NCBI RefSeq assembly: GCF_022829725.1
Contig: NZ_JAKSYG010000171.1
Location: 121,338-185,337 of the forward strand
Source: Methylobacterium sp. E-005
GTDB lineage: Bacteria > Pseudomonadota > Alphaproteobacteria > Rhizobiales > Beijerinckiaceae
DNA: 64,000 nt
Reading direction: 5' to 3'
The notes beneath the pieces are model-generated. The model was not told where the DNA came from, did not search any database, and was given only the letters and a program-made list of their open reading frames with translations. Below, piece after piece: positions 1 to 9,132 of this stretch; position 1 is the stretch's first letter, and the number at the start of each line of letters is the position of its first letter. The position numbers were made by a program, and so were the translations under genes.

Positions 1-33
1 TTCGCGCCCTTTGGAAACCCGGACTTCAGGTGC

Positions 34-210
34 TCAGTGCTCGGTGCCCGGCATGTTCGGTCGCGGCTCGCCGCCGTGGTGGTGGATCACGTTGGAACGC
101 TCCGGGCTGCCCTTGGCGTTGGCGACCTGCTTCCGGGCCGCGGCGGCCAGGAACCAGATCCCGCCGAGCGTGCCGAAGGCGAGGATCATGAGCGGAAATC
201 CCTGGCTCAT
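34..210 (-). CDS. small single-pass membrane protein
   Basis: A 58-residue protein read from an ATG at 210 preceded by GGAGGG. It begins MSQGFPLMILAFGTLGGIW, one hydrophobic segment of about 18 residues, followed by a basic and then His/Pro-rich soluble tail ending MPGTEH. The clean ribosome binding site and the hydrophobic/basic layout argue for a real inner-membrane micro-protein. I do not recognise the family. It lies upstream of the MFS transporter on the same strand, but with its own start and about 100 bp after that gene's stop, so co-transcription is possible but unproven. Confidence 0.6.
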   Translation of the reverse strand: MSQGFPLMILAFGTLGGIWFLAAAARKQVANAKGSPERSNVIHHHGGEPRPNMPGTEH

Positions 211-311
211 CGCGGTGCCCTCCTTGACGATGGCCCGCAGGCGCGCGGGTTTGCATCATCGTGCCGGCCTTACCGGCACGATGAACGATAACGCACGAAC
301 CCGCCGCGTGT

Positions 312-1658
312 TCAGACCGTCCGCGTAGCCTGCGGGACGACCCGCTGCGCCGTGTCCCGGCGCAGGGCGGTGAGCACCACGAACATCAGGCCGGCCCCCA
401 CCGCGAGGCAGATGGACAGGAACAGCATCGGCACGAGGTCGCTCTGCGTCTGATCGCGGATGAACGGCACCGCGTTCTGCGCGATGAGGCCGCCGAGATT
501 GCCCACCGAGTTGATCGCCGCGATTCCCGCCGCCGCCGTGGCGCCGCGCAGGAAGGTCCCGGGCATCGACCAGAAGACCGGCTGTGCCGAAAACGTCCCG
601 GCCGCCGCCACGCACAGGCAGGCGAACTTCACGGCGTTGCCCGGCAGGATGACCGAGAGCGCGAGCCCCGTGGCGCCGACCAGAGCCGGTCCGACCACAT
701 GCCAGGTCAGCGCATTGCCCTGCGCGTTGGTGCGGGCGGCGTGGCGCGGCACCCACCACAGGGCGACGGCCGTGGCGGTCCAGGGGATGATGTTGAGCAG
801 GCCGTTGGTCAGGTTCGAGACGCCGAACCCCTTGACCACCGTGGGCAGCCAGTAGCCGAGGCCGTAGGCGGCGAGCGGCAGGAACACATAGATGCCCGCC
901 AGCATCAGCACGCGCCTGTCGAGGAGCGCCGCGAACGGGTTGCCGTGGTCGACATGGCCCCCGGCCTCGCTCTCGGCCTCGAGCGTCCGGCTGAGCCAGT
1001 CGCGCTGGGCCTGCGACAGCCAGCGGGCGGTCTCAGGGCCATCCGGCAGGACGGCCAGCACCACGAAGGCCATCAGGATCGCCGGCACGCCGGTGGCCAG
1101 AAAGACCCATTGCCAGCCCGCCAGCCCCCAGACCCCGTCGAGGCCGAGCAGCGCGCCGCCGACCGCCGCGCCGACCGCGTTGGCGATGGCGCTGGCGATC
1201 ATGAACCCGCCGATCATCCGCGCCCGGTGGGTCTGCGGGAACCAGAGCGTGAGGGCGAACAGCACCCCAGGGAAGAAGCCGGCCTCCGCGACGCCGAGCA
1301 GGAAGCGCAGCACGTAGAACATCGCGGCGTTCTGGGTGAAGCCGAGGAGCACCGTGACGAGGCCCCAGGTGATCATGATCCGCGCGAACCAGATCCGCGC
1401 CCCGACCCGCTCGAGGAACACGTTGGCCGGCACCTCGAACAGGAAGTAGCCGAGGAAGAACAGCGAGGCTCCGAGCCCGTAGGCGGTCTCGCTGAGCCCC
1501 AGGCTGCCGACCATCTCCAGCTTGGCGTAGGAGACGTTCTGCCGGTCGATATAGGCGATCAGGTAGAGCAGCCCGAGGAGCGGCATCAACCGCAGGGTCA
1601 CCGTGCGGACGGTGCTCGCGGCGAGATCCGCCCCGGGCGGGGCTTGCGTGGACGGCAT
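312..1658 (-). CDS. MFS transporter, anion:cation symporter (ACS) type
   Basis: Predicted 448-residue, 12-helix inner-membrane permease. The motif IDRQNVSYAK at about residues 37-46, at the end of the first helix, is typical of the ACS group of the major facilitator superfamily, whose members import organic anions such as tartrate, phthalate or hexuronates. The ATG at 1658 was chosen because AGAGGA sits just upstream and the product then begins MPSTQAPPGADLA, right before helix 1; the longer reading adds an arginine-rich stretch unlike a membrane protein N-terminus. The substrate cannot be read from the sequence. It is followed downstream by the small membrane protein and preceded by the cobalamin operon. 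Confidence 0.85.
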   Translation of the reverse strand: MPSTQAPPGADLAASTVRTVTLRLMPLLGLLYLIAYIDRQNVSYAKLEMVGSLGLSETAYGLGASLFFLGYFLFEVPANVFLERVGARIWFARIMITWGLVTVLLGFTQNAAMFYVLRFLLGVAEAGFFPGVLFALTLWFPQTHRARMIGGFMIASAIANAVGAAVGGALLGLDGVWGLAGWQWVFLATGVPAILMAFVVLAVLPDGPETARWLSQAQRDWLSRTLEAESEAGGHVDHGNPFAALLDRRVLMLAGIYVFLPLAAYGLGYWLPTVVKGFGVSNLTNGLLNIIPWTATAVALWWVPRHAARTNAQGNALTWHVVGPALVGATGLALSVILPGNAVKFACLCVAAAGTFSAQPVFWSMPGTFLRGATAAAGIAAINSVGNLGGLIAQNAVPFIRDQTQSDLVPMLFLSICLAVGAGLMFVVLTALRRDTAQRVVPQATRTV

Positions 1659-1737
1659 TGGCGTTCCTCTGGGCGGTCGCGGCCCTTCGTGGCGAGGGCC
1701 GGCGAATACGCAGAGTAATCGCTGGCTCGTCCCGCGG

Positions 1738-3180
1738 CTACCGGGCGAGGGCCAGGAGGCGGTCGCAATCGACATGGGCCGCGATGTGGTGCGCGAGCCC
1801 GTCGAGGGCCGCCTCGACCCCGGCCTCGTAGCCGGTGGCCTCCGGGGCTGTCCCGAGGCGCACGAGCCACGCGGCCCGCTGGGCGTCATCGGCGAACAGG
1901 CCGTGCACGTAGGTCCCGGCCACCAGGCCGTCCGCCGAGATCGCCCCGTCCAGGCGCCCATCCGCGAGGCGCAGGAGCGGCCGGGCGGCGTCGGGACCCT
2001 CGGTGGCGCCGATATGCATCTCGTAGCCGGAGAACGGCGCGCCGTCGGGCAGGCTCGTGCCGGTGACGGCGGCGAGGCGCTTCTCCGGCGTCATCACGGT
2101 TGCGACGTCGAGGAGCCCGAGGCCCGGCACCGTCCGCGGCGCCCCCTCGATCCCGTGCGGGTCGGCGAGGCTTTGGCCCAGCATCTGGTAGCCGCCGCAC
2201 AGCCCGAGCACCCGGCCGCCCCGGCGGACATGGGCGCGCAGGTCGATGTCCCAGCCCGCCTGGCGAAACGCCTCCAGGTCGTCGATCGTGGTCTTGGAGC
2301 CCGGCAGCAGCACGAGGGCGGCCTCGGCGGGGATCGGCATGCCGGGCCGGACCAGCACCACCGACACGCCCGGCTCCGCCCGCAGGGGGTCGAGATCGTC
2401 GAAATTGGCGATCCTTGGCAGCACCGGCACCGCCACCGTGACGGCCCCGGACCTGCGGGATTCCGAGCCCGCGAGCCCCAGCACGTCCTCCGCCGGCAGG
2501 CGGGCGGCGGCGGGGAAATGCGGCACGAGGCCCAGCGCCGCCCAGCCGGTCTTCCCGGCGATCAGCCGCATCCCGTCGGCGAACAGGCTCGGATCGCCCC
2601 GGAACCGGTTCACGATGAAGCCCACGATCATCGCGGCATCCTCGGGATCGATCACCGCCTTGGTGCCGACGAGGCTGGCGATCACCCCGCCCCGGTCGAT
2701 ATCGCCGAGCAGCACGACCGGCGTGTCGGTGGCCCGGGCGAAGCCCATATTGGCGATGTCGCCCGCGCGCAGGTTGACCTCGGAGGCCGAGCCCGCGCCC
2801 TCGACGAGGACCAGATCGGCCTCGTCCCCGAGGCGGGAAAAGCTCTCCAGGACGGCCGACATCAGCCGGGGTTTCCAGGCCTGGTAGTCGCGCGCCTTGA
2901 CGGTGGCGACCATCCGGCCCTGCACCACCACCTGGGAACCGACCTCGCTCTGCGGCTTCAGCAGCACGGGGTTCATGTGGACGGAGGGCGCGACCCGGGC
3001 GGCCCGGGCCTGGAGCGCCTGGGCCCGGCCGATCTCGCCGCCATCCTGGGTGACGGCGGCGTTGTTCGACATGTTCTGCGGCTTGAACGGCCGGACCCGC
3101 AGACCCCGCTCCGTGAAAGCGCGCGCCAGCCCCGCCACGAGCAGCGACTTGCCGACATCAGAGCCGGTGCCCTGGATCAT
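1738..3180 (-). CDS. cobQ: cobyric acid synthase CobQ
   Basis: Amidates four side-chain carboxylates of adenosylcobyrinic acid a,c-diamide in cobalamin synthesis, using glutamine and ATP in the cytoplasm. The 480-residue product starts [12 protein letters not shown] (P-loop of the dethiobiotin-synthetase-like amidoligase domain). It carries [14 protein letters not shown] at about 31-44 and [13 protein letters not shown] at 126-138, and ends in a class I glutamine amidotransferase domain with [10 protein letters not shown] (nucleophile Cys328) and a late GTYVHGLF His. The ATG at 3180 gives the exact family N-terminus. An upstream CTG overlapping the cobO stop would add nine residues (LSPPRTKVL), so the start is slightly uncertain. 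Last gene of cobU-cobO-cobQ. Confidence 0.93.
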   Translation of the reverse strand: MIQGTGSDVGKSLLVAGLARAFTERGLRVRPFKPQNMSNNAAVTQDGGEIGRAQALQARAARVAPSVHMNPVLLKPQSEVGSQVVVQGRMVATVKARDYQAWKPRLMSAVLESFSRLGDEADLVLVEGAGSASEVNLRAGDIANMGFARATDTPVVLLGDIDRGGVIASLVGTKAVIDPEDAAMIVGFIVNRFRGDPSLFADGMRLIAGKTGWAALGLVPHFPAAARLPAEDVLGLAGSESRRSGAVTVAVPVLPRIANFDDLDPLRAEPGVSVVLVRPGMPIPAEAALVLLPGSKTTIDDLEAFRQAGWDIDLRAHVRRGGRVLGLCGGYQMLGQSLADPHGIEGAPRTVPGLGLLDVATVMTPEKRLAAVTGTSLPDGAPFSGYEMHIGATEGPDAARPLLRLADGRLDGAISADGLVAGTYVHGLFADDAQRAAWLVRLGTAPEATGYEAGVEAALDGLAHHIAAHVDCDRLLALAR

Positions 3181-3203
3181 CAGGACCTTGGTCCGCGGCG
3201 GAC

Positions 3204-3806
3204 TCAGAACTCGATCCCTTCCTGCGCCTTCACGCCGGCGGCGAAGTGGTGCTTCACGCTGCCCATCTCGGTGACGCAATCGGCGGCGTCGATCAGGGCC
3301 GGCTTGGCGTTGCGGCCGGTGACCACGACGTGCAGATCCGGCCGGCGCGCACGCAGGGCGTCCAGCACCGCGTCGAGGTCGAGGTAGTCGTAGCGCAGCG
3401 CGATGTTGAGCTCGTCGAGGACGAGGAGGCGGATCGTGGGATCGGCCATCAGCCCCGCGGCGACGTCCCAGGCGTGGCGGCAGGCGGCGATGTCCCGGGC
3501 CTTGTCCTGCGTCTCCCAGGTGAAGCCCTCGCCGAGGGTGTGCCAGACGACCCGTTCGCCGAAGGCCGCCACGGCGTGGCGCTCGCCCGTATCCCAGCCG
3601 CCCTTGATGAACTGCACCATGCCGACCCGCCAGCCCCGGCCGAGCGCCCGCAGCATCAGCCCGAGCGCCGCCGTGCTCTTGCCCTTGCCGGGGCCGGTAT
3701 GGACCATCAGCAGCCCCTTCTCGAGGGTCTTCTCCGCCACCTCGGCGTCCTGCACGGCCTTGCGCTTCTCCATCTTCGCGCGATGGCGGGCTTCGTCCTC
3801 GTTCAT
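3204..3806 (-). CDS. cobO: cob(I)yrinic acid a,c-diamide adenosyltransferase CobO
   Basis: Transfers the 5'-deoxyadenosyl group from ATP to the reduced corrinoid cobalt. The 200-residue length matches CobO/BtuR. A P-loop [14 protein letters not shown] lies at about 36-49, followed by [10 protein letters not shown] and the Walker-B-like [11 protein letters not shown]. The start ATG (3806) overlaps the cobU stop in an ATGA arrangement, which indicates translational coupling, and its own stop lies 23 bp before the cobQ ATG. An alternative long reading through cobU is a frame artefact. Confidence 0.94.
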   Translation of the reverse strand: MNEDEARHRAKMEKRKAVQDAEVAEKTLEKGLLMVHTGPGKGKSTAALGLMLRALGRGWRVGMVQFIKGGWDTGERHAVAAFGERVVWHTLGEGFTWETQDKARDIAACRHAWDVAAGLMADPTIRLLVLDELNIALRYDYLDLDAVLDALRARRPDLHVVVTGRNAKPALIDAADCVTEMGSVKHHFAAGVKAQEGIEF

Positions 3807-4330
3807 GCGGGGGCTCCGGGTTTCACGATGAGGGGCAGCCCCGCCACGGTGAGCACGACCCGGTCGGCCTCCGCCGCGAGGCGCTGGTGCAGGCGTCCGG
3901 CCGCGTCGCGGAACCGGCGGGCCAGCGCGTTGTCGGGCACGATCCCGAGCCCGACCTCGTTGCCGACCAGCACCAGCGGGCCCGGGGCACGGGCGCAGGC
4001 GGAAACGAGCCGCATTGTCGCGTCCTCCAGATCGGCCTCCGCCAGGATCAGGTTGGTGAGCCAGAGGGTGAGGCAATCGACCAGAACCGGCCCGTCGGCC
4101 TCCGCGATAGCCTCCGGCAGGGCGAGCGGCACGTCGCGGGTACGCCACGCCTCCGGCCGCCGCGCGCGATGCTGCGCGATGCGATCGACCATCTCGTCGT
4201 CGAAGGCCTGGGCGGTGGCGAGGTAGAGCCACGGCCCGGGACAGGCCTCGATCAACGCCTCCGCGTAGGCGCTCTTGCCGGAGCGCGCCCCGCCGAGGAC
4301 GAGGGTCATGCGAGGGGGCGGTTGCGGCAT
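3803..4330 (-). CDS. cobU: adenosylcobinamide kinase / guanylyltransferase CobU (CobP)
   Basis: Bifunctional enzyme that phosphorylates adenosylcobinamide and transfers GMP from GTP during nucleotide-loop assembly of B12. 175 residues. P-loop [13 protein letters not shown] at about 12-24, then the conserved [11 protein letters not shown] with the guanylylated His, and [11 protein letters not shown]. The ATG at 4330 has GGAGGGAC directly upstream and fits better than a TTG six codons earlier. First gene of the operon, overlapping cobO by 4 bp. No cobalamin riboswitch is visible in the 106 bp between it and the tRNA gene on the opposite strand. Confidence 0.92.
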   Translation of the reverse strand: MPQPPPRMTLVLGGARSGKSAYAEALIEACPGPWLYLATAQAFDDEMVDRIAQHRARRPEAWRTRDVPLALPEAIAEADGPVLVDCLTLWLTNLILAEADLEDATMRLVSACARAPGPLVLVGNEVGLGIVPDNALARRFRDAAGRLHQRLAAEADRVVLTVAGLPLIVKPGAPA

Positions 4331-4436
4331 GTCCCTCCATCGCGCCAACCCGGCTTCCGGTCAAACCCGGACGATGTGGCGCTTCGGCGGTTGCCGGACG
4401 CCCCCGGTCCGACTATAGAACCCCGGCCTAGCCAGA

Positions 4437-4512
4437 GCGCCCTTCGTCTAGCGGTCCAGGACGTCGCCCTTTCACGGCGAAAACACGGGTTCGATTCCCG
4501 TAGGGCGCGCCA
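4437..4512 (+). tRNA. tRNA-Glu (anticodon TTC), CCA encoded
   Basis: Full cloverleaf. Acceptor GCGCCCT (4437-4443) pairs with AGGGCGC (4502-4508). Anticodon stem TCGCC/GGCGA surrounds loop CTTTCAC with TTC at 4471-4473, and the T-loop is GTTCGATTC. The 3' CCA is in the DNA. Its last 50 bp (4463-4512) recur at the far end of the island, so this is the integration target; insertion left the gene intact because the left junction restores the 3' half. Confidence 0.97.
4463..4512 (+). repeat. attL: 50-bp direct repeat inside tRNA-Glu
   Basis: Identical to 26635-26684, starting GTCGCCCTTTC and ending GCGCGCCA. It covers the anticodon arm, T arm, acceptor 3' strand and CCA. Bases on either side differ between the copies (C/T before, A/T after), so the repeat is exactly 50 bp. 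Confidence 0.95.
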
Positions 4513-4555
4513 ACAAAATCAGGCACTTAGCTGCCATGATAGCGATTTCGGCGCG

Positions 4556-4576
4556 TTTCGTTGTCGAAATCGTTGC
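4556..4576 (+). repeat. 21-bp repeat near attL, candidate integrase arm or excisionase site
   Basis: Same 21 bases, same orientation, at 26508-26528, close to the other att site. It contains the inverted repeat TTTCG-TTGT-CGAAA. At this end a second inverted pair, CGATTTCG (4543-4550) and CGAAATCG (4565-4572), surrounds it. Role inferred from position only. Confidence 0.6.
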
Positions 4577-4591
4577 AGGCGGATCGGCGCG

Positions 4592-5158
4592 ATGAGCCCT
4601 CGAAAGCCCGAGCTTACCGCCCGCTGGTCGACCGGCCGAAAGGTCGACGCCGGCAGGGATGCGCTCGATTTCCTCGCCGCTGAGGCCAAACGCTACGGCC
4701 TCAGCGGCGAGGAAATCGAGGAACTGAAGCACGCCCTCGCGCAGGACAAGCCCGCGGCTCGAATGCTTCTGGCGAAGATGAGGCTGACTCGCGAGGCGCT
4801 GTTCGGTCCGGGGCGTCCAAAGGACACTCCGCGGCTGCTCCTGATCAACGCGGTTGTCCGAGACCTGATGGAAGCGGGACGAACGAAAGCGCAGGCCTTC
4901 AAAGAGGCACCTCCGTATCTCGCCGACCCTCGGCTGAGAAAGAAGCACGGCATCGGTGTCGCCGTGCCGGGGACGGCGCACGGGAAGGGTGGTGACAGGC
5001 CGAACATGACGCCCGGTGCCGTCGCCGACGCGTACCGCGACTTTCAGTCGACTTTGGGGGAGCGCTTCTTCGACGTGATCGAGAATGAGGCGGGTGTGGA
5101 GCCCGAGGACCGACCCGACGCGATCGAGGCTGCAGGACGGAACACGGGCGCCGGATAA
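4592..5158 (+). CDS. hypothetical island protein
   Basis: 188 residues, starting MSPRKPELTARWSTGRKVD from the ATG at 4592. Basic N-terminus, then an acidic helical stretch (LSGEEIEELKHALAQDK) and a segment with GPGRPKDTPRLLLINAVVRDLMEAG that could be a small DNA-binding helical domain. I do not recognise the family. It is the first gene inside attL, 16 bp after the 21-bp repeat, and points toward the excisionase-like gene. A role in element regulation is possible from position but not shown. The reading frame stays open far upstream through the tRNA, so the start rests on position alone. Confidence 0.55.
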   Translation: MSPRKPELTARWSTGRKVDAGRDALDFLAAEAKRYGLSGEEIEELKHALAQDKPAARMLLAKMRLTREALFGPGRPKDTPRLLLINAVVRDLMEAGRTKAQAFKEAPPYLADPRLRKKHGIGVAVPGTAHGKGGDRPNMTPGAVADAYRDFQSTLGERFFDVIENEAGVEPEDRPDAIEAAGRNTGAG

Positions 5159-5238
5159 ACGCGCCCACATCCGCCGTGTTATAATCCGGTGTATCGGCAC
5201 GTACCGTCTCAGCGCATCACGAACCGCTGAGACCGCCG

Positions 5239-5439
5239 ATGTCCCACAGAAGCCAGCCCGCCACCTCCGCCGCAACGCTCTCCGTCGAGGAGCTTGCCGA
5301 CTACTTCCGCATCTCGCGCACGGGCGTCTACCGCCTGTTCGAGCGGGGCGATCTGAAGCCCCTCAAGATCGGCAGCCGCACCGTCATCCGCCGTGTCGAC
5401 GCTGACGCCTTCCTCGCCGCCCGTGCGGGAGCCGCGTGA
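5239..5439 (+). CDS. AlpA/excisionase-like helix-turn-helix protein
   Basis: 66 residues. LSVEELADYFRISRTGVYRLFERGDLKPLKIGSRTVIRR is the MerR-type winged HTH fold (HTH_17) used by excisionases and AlpA-like regulators; such proteins bend att DNA and turn on excision. The start ATG (5239) follows a perfect TATAAT at 5180-5185, but no good -35 hexamer lies 17 bp before it. The stop overlaps the start of the next gene (TGATG), so both are translated as a unit. Together with the integrase at the other end it forms the usual integration/excision pair. Confidence 0.8.
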   Translation: MSHRSQPATSAATLSVEELADYFRISRTGVYRLFERGDLKPLKIGSRTVIRRVDADAFLAARAGAA

Positions 5440-6077
5440 TGACCGGCACCGTCACGATCCGACCTGTGACCTTGCGAGACCTCGGTATGTCACCGGGGGC
5501 CATCGCCGCACGAGCCATGTTTGCCGAAGTCTCTGAGAAGATCGGCGCGCGAAAGGCCATGCGGGGCAGAGCCGCGTTCGACGGCATCGAATACGTCGTC
5601 GACGACGTCCTCACCTTGCCGAAGCCCGGCGAGGCCGGGAAGGCGATTCGTGTCCTCGACGACGTGTTGCCGGGCGAGGCCGTCGTTCTCCTGACCGACC
5701 CGCATCCGCGGCATTATTTTAATGTCGCGCAGGTATGGATCCACACGATTTCCGCTGCGCGTGACCGCAGGCTTACCGCCGGCACGCGCCGGAGACGCGC
5801 CCTGGCGCTTGCGCGCGGCGTATGGCGCGATGCCTTGGGTCCTGCCGAAAACCGGCGACCACTGGAGATCCAGCAGCGTACGCTCATCGAGCTTGCGGCG
5901 CTGATCCTCGACGACACCGGCTTAGCGCAGCTCGGCTCGATGACGGGTGCCGTGCCGCTGGTTTCCCTGGTGGTCGATACGCGCGCGGCCAGACCGACCG
6001 CCGAGAACATCCACAGTCTCGTGATCCCGCTGTCCGGCCCGTCGCTCGGGACCGCGCAGACGGCAGGGAGCGCCTGA
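5439..6077 (+). CDS. hypothetical island protein coupled to excisionase
   Basis: 212 residues from ATG 5439, overlapping the excisionase stop by one base; a GTG one codon earlier is an alternative. The sequence begins MTGTVTIRPVTLRDLGMSP and contains DVLPGEAVVLLTDPHPRHYFNVAQVW and a C-terminal LVVDTRAARPTAENIHSLVIPLSG. No transmembrane segment or known catalytic motif is apparent. The coupling suggests a role in the element's life cycle. Function unknown. Confidence 0.6.
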   Translation: MTGTVTIRPVTLRDLGMSPGAIAARAMFAEVSEKIGARKAMRGRAAFDGIEYVVDDVLTLPKPGEAGKAIRVLDDVLPGEAVVLLTDPHPRHYFNVAQVWIHTISAARDRRLTAGTRRRRALALARGVWRDALGPAENRRPLEIQQRTLIELAALILDDTGLAQLGSMTGAVPLVSLVVDTRAARPTAENIHSLVIPLSGPSLGTAQTAGSA

Positions 6078-6112
6078 TCGGCCCGCGCTGACCGGCGCCG
6101 TTTCCGAAGCGA

Positions 6113-6147
6113 AGCGGCGGCTCCCGCACCACCGGGAAGCCGCCGCT
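6113..6147 (+). repeat. strong hairpin upstream of the primase gene
   Basis: AGCGGCGGCT (6113-6122) and AGCCGCCGCT (6138-6147) are perfect complements, extended inward by CCC/GGG with one bulged A. No T-run follows, so it is either a factor-assisted terminator of the preceding operon or a leader structure for the gene at 6208. Confidence 0.5.
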
Positions 6148-6207
6148 CCGTCCCTCAACCCTGTACGCGGGCGCCGGCCAGCACCGCCGCCCGTCGGGAA
6201 AAACATC

Positions 6208-8922
6208 ATGGACGCCGCCAACTATGGTCCCGGCCGGTCCGAGGCACAACCCGTCGAAACCGTCGCGACAGGGACGGGCGAGACGCCGCCCATGAAGCGC
6301 CCCTGGAACACCCCCGAAGCAGTGGCCTTCGCCTTCGACCTCATCGGCCCAGGTCGCTTCAACGTCGCGGCGATCGATCCCGAGACGGGGAGTTGTTACG
6401 GGAAGACCTTCACGCTGCCGGCCGAGTGCGCTCAGCTCGCAACTTGGATCGAGGCACGGCAGGGTAAGTTCAACTTACACTATGCGCTGAACGAGCCGGT
6501 CGCTTCAGACCAGCAGCAGGGAAATTCGGGACGGATCCGGCGCGAAGACTTGAAGGCCTTGCGCGGTGTCGTGCTCGACCTCGACCCGTCGAAGGAGATC
6601 GAGGCGCAGCCCGGCGGGTTTGATCGGGAGCGCCAGCGGCTGCGGGGTCAGTTGCAGCGCTGGGCGACGGATCCGAAGGGCCCGGGCGCGATCGTCGACA
6701 GCGGCGGCGGCGTCCAAGCCGTGTTCCTGTTCTCTGAACCGCTGCCGGCCACCCCCGTGAACATCGCTGCCGTAGAGCGGCAGGCTAAAGCTCTCGCTCG
6801 CCACTACGGCGGCGACGCCACGAGCGATGCCGTGCACCTGTTTCGGCTGCCGTGGACGGTCAACCTGCCGAACAAGCCGAAGCGGGATCGCGGGCGCGAG
6901 CCGGCGCTCGCACAGGGTTTAGTCTGTAAGCCCAAGCGATTTCACACGCTCGACGAGCTTGCCGCCCTGGCGCCGCCCGTCGCCGTCGAGCCGAGGCCTG
7001 TCGCCGCGAAGGCGCCCGAAATCGATTTCGGTCCAGCATGGGAGGCCGTCGGCGATCCGGACGCTCTGCCGCCGGAACTCGCCGAGCGCTTGGCGAAGAT
7101 GCGCACCGGAAGTCTGAGCCTCGACAGGCTTCTGAACACCGAGGCCGCGGCGGTGACCGACCGCTCCAAACACGACTTCGCCATCGCGGCGGCGGTGATC
7201 GAAGGCGGCTTGATCGACCCTGCCCAGGTTGCAGCCGTCGTCGTCGCCTACTCGCCGGACAAATTCGAGGAGAGGGAAGACCGGCACGGCAGAGCGAGCG
7301 CCGAAAGCTACCTGAGCGGAACGGTGCTCAAGGCACTGGCGCGCTTGGGGCCTCAGCGCTTCTTCCACGTGATCGAGGACGAGGACGAGGCCGAGACCGG
7401 CACCGAGCCCGCTCCGCGCACCGCAGGCGCCGTGGGTTTCGGCGAGCCGGAGGACATCTTCGGCAGTGACGATCCGGCCGAGCTTTCCACACCCCCTGAT
7501 GGGAGCCTGCCGGATGTGGTCGCCCCCTTCGTGCACACGGTCGCCGTACAGATGGGCGTGCCGGAGAGCTTCGTGGCCGTGGCAGCCGTAGCGGCCCTCG
7601 CCGGCACGATCGGCAACGCGCTTACCGTGAAGGTCAGGGAACACAGTGCGGATTTCACGCAGCCGGCATCGCTCGCCGTCGTCATCGTCGCCCGGCCGGG
7701 CCGGAAGAAGTCGCCGACCATCGCCGCGGCCCTGGCGCCCATCCGTGCTCTGGACCGAGAACTGCACCGGGCGTCGGGGCTGAAGCGTGCGGCGTGGCGC
7801 GCTGCACACTGTACGCCGAAGGGCGCCCCCAAGGCCGGAGCGCCGCCGCAGCCGCCCGAGCTTCAGATCGGCGTCGACAATGCGACGGTGGAGAAACAGG
7901 TCCGCATCCACGCCGACAACCCGACCGGCATCATCCGGCATCCGGACGAACTGTCCGCGTTCCTCGGAAGCTTCGGCGCCTACAAGAAAAGCGGCGACGG
8001 CGACCGCGGCATGTTCCTGACGATGCTCGACGGCGGCCCCGCAGCCCTTGAGCGGGTCAGCGGAACGGTCAGGGCGGAACGGGCGCTGATGGGCCTGATC
8101 GCCTCGACGCAGCCGGACAGGATCGCGAAGCTCGCCCGAGACCTCGGCAGCGACGGCCTCCTTCAACGGCTCATCCCGATCATGGATGACGGCGCCGAGC
8201 GTGAACCACTCGACGAGCCGGCCGACCCGGACGCCGCGACCGACTACGCTCGCGCCGTGCGCGGCATGTATGAGATCCGGAACACGGGCGGCGGGACGGT
8301 GTACCTGTCGCGGGAAGCCCGTACGATCCTGACGGCGACGTGGCGGCGGATCCGTACCTTGAGCGCAATCCCCGGGGCGTCGGCCGCGTGGGAAGGCCAC
8401 GTATCGAAGTGGGAAGGCTTCCTGTACCGGATCGCCCTCACGTTCCACGCGCTCGATACGTGGGTGGTCCTCGACAGCGTGCCGACCGGGCCGGGCGCGC
8501 CGGTAACGGCCGAGACCGCGCATCGAGCGTCCCGGTTCGCTCTGTTCCTCGTGCGGCACGCGCTCCGGTTCTACGGCGAGTTCTACGAACCGGCAGAGCA
8601 CAACGCCGAGGCGCGCGAGATCGCCGGGTATCTGCTCACGCGTCCGGACATACTGTCCGTCACGCCGCGCGACATCGAAAGGGCCCGCCGGTCGCTGCAA
8701 GGCGAGCGCCGCCGCACCCTGGCGGCGATGGAAGCCCTTGAGAACTTCGGATGGGCTTCAGTCGCCGAGCGCGGTGCGGACGGACCGTCGCGCTGGACGA
8801 TCAACCCAAAGATACACGAACGGTTCGCGGCGCACGCTAAGCGCGAAACGGTGCGGCGAGCGCAGGCAAAGGCCCAATTGTCAGCGGCATTGTTGACGCT
8901 GAAGGGGCTGCGCGATGCGTGA
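6208..8922 (+). CDS. primase-polymerase / DUF3987 replication protein
   Basis: 904 residues. The N-terminal third looks like an archaeo-eukaryotic-type (RepB/PrimPol) primase: VVLDLDP at 121-127 supplies the two metal-binding Asp, SGGGVQAVFLF at 165-175 and the basic LFRLPWTVNLPNK at 211-223 follow in the usual order. The C-terminal half (about 470-830) is a DUF3987 helicase-like domain with a weak P-loop region ARPGRKKSP. Proteins of this layout replicate satellites, plasmids and phage-like islands. The ATG at 6208 is used; MKRPWNTPEA at residue 29 is an internal alternative. It likely makes the excised element self-replicating. Confidence 0.8.
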   Translation: MDAANYGPGRSEAQPVETVATGTGETPPMKRPWNTPEAVAFAFDLIGPGRFNVAAIDPETGSCYGKTFTLPAECAQLATWIEARQGKFNLHYALNEPVASDQQQGNSGRIRREDLKALRGVVLDLDPSKEIEAQPGGFDRERQRLRGQLQRWATDPKGPGAIVDSGGGVQAVFLFSEPLPATPVNIAAVERQAKALARHYGGDATSDAVHLFRLPWTVNLPNKPKRDRGREPALAQGLVCKPKRFHTLDELAALAPPVAVEPRPVAAKAPEIDFGPAWEAVGDPDALPPELAERLAKMRTGSLSLDRLLNTEAAAVTDRSKHDFAIAAAVIEGGLIDPAQVAAVVVAYSPDKFEEREDRHGRASAESYLSGTVLKALARLGPQRFFHVIEDEDEAETGTEPAPRTAGAVGFGEPEDIFGSDDPAELSTPPDGSLPDVVAPFVHTVAVQMGVPESFVAVAAVAALAGTIGNALTVKVREHSADFTQPASLAVVIVARPGRKKSPTIAAALAPIRALDRELHRASGLKRAAWRAAHCTPKGAPKAGAPPQPPELQIGVDNATVEKQVRIHADNPTGIIRHPDELSAFLGSFGAYKKSGDGDRGMFLTMLDGGPAALERVSGTVRAERALMGLIASTQPDRIAKLARDLGSDGLLQRLIPIMDDGAEREPLDEPADPDAATDYARAVRGMYEIRNTGGGTVYLSREARTILTATWRRIRTLSAIPGASAAWEGHVSKWEGFLYRIALTFHALDTWVVLDSVPTGPGAPVTAETAHRASRFALFLVRHALRFYGEFYEPAEHNAEAREIAGYLLTRPDILSVTPRDIERARRSLQGERRRTLAAMEALENFGWASVAERGADGPSRWTINPKIHERFAAHAKRETVRRAQAKAQLSAALLTLKGLRDA

Positions 8923-9132
8923 ACCCCGAAGAGCGTCAACAACGTCCCTCGTGCGCGTGAGATACAGATTTCTTTTTGGCCTTCCTTATCTACCGCACCC
9001 CCCATTCTCCGGTTCTCCGCTGCTTCAAGATCTCTCCGCGCGCACGCGAGGGACATTGTTGACGCACTGCCGGGAGGCACCCCCATGCGGGGTGTGGAAG
9101 ATCCGCGCGCAACCTCTCGGAGCAACACCGTA

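Noticed and set aside
1603..3387. 594-codon plus-strand frame over cobQ
   Set aside because: Shadow of cobQ, with repetitive Arg/Gly/His content and no start signal.
4331..4436. cobalamin riboswitch upstream of cobU
   Set aside because: Only 106 bp to the tRNA and no B12-box-like sequence seen.
4472..5275. 267-codon minus-strand frame over the first island gene and the tRNA
   Set aside because: Runs through the tRNA gene and has no domain; the plus-strand product is more protein-like.
6919..8700. 593-codon minus-strand frame opposite the primase gene
   Set aside because: No motif; the plus strand carries the primase and DUF3987 domains.
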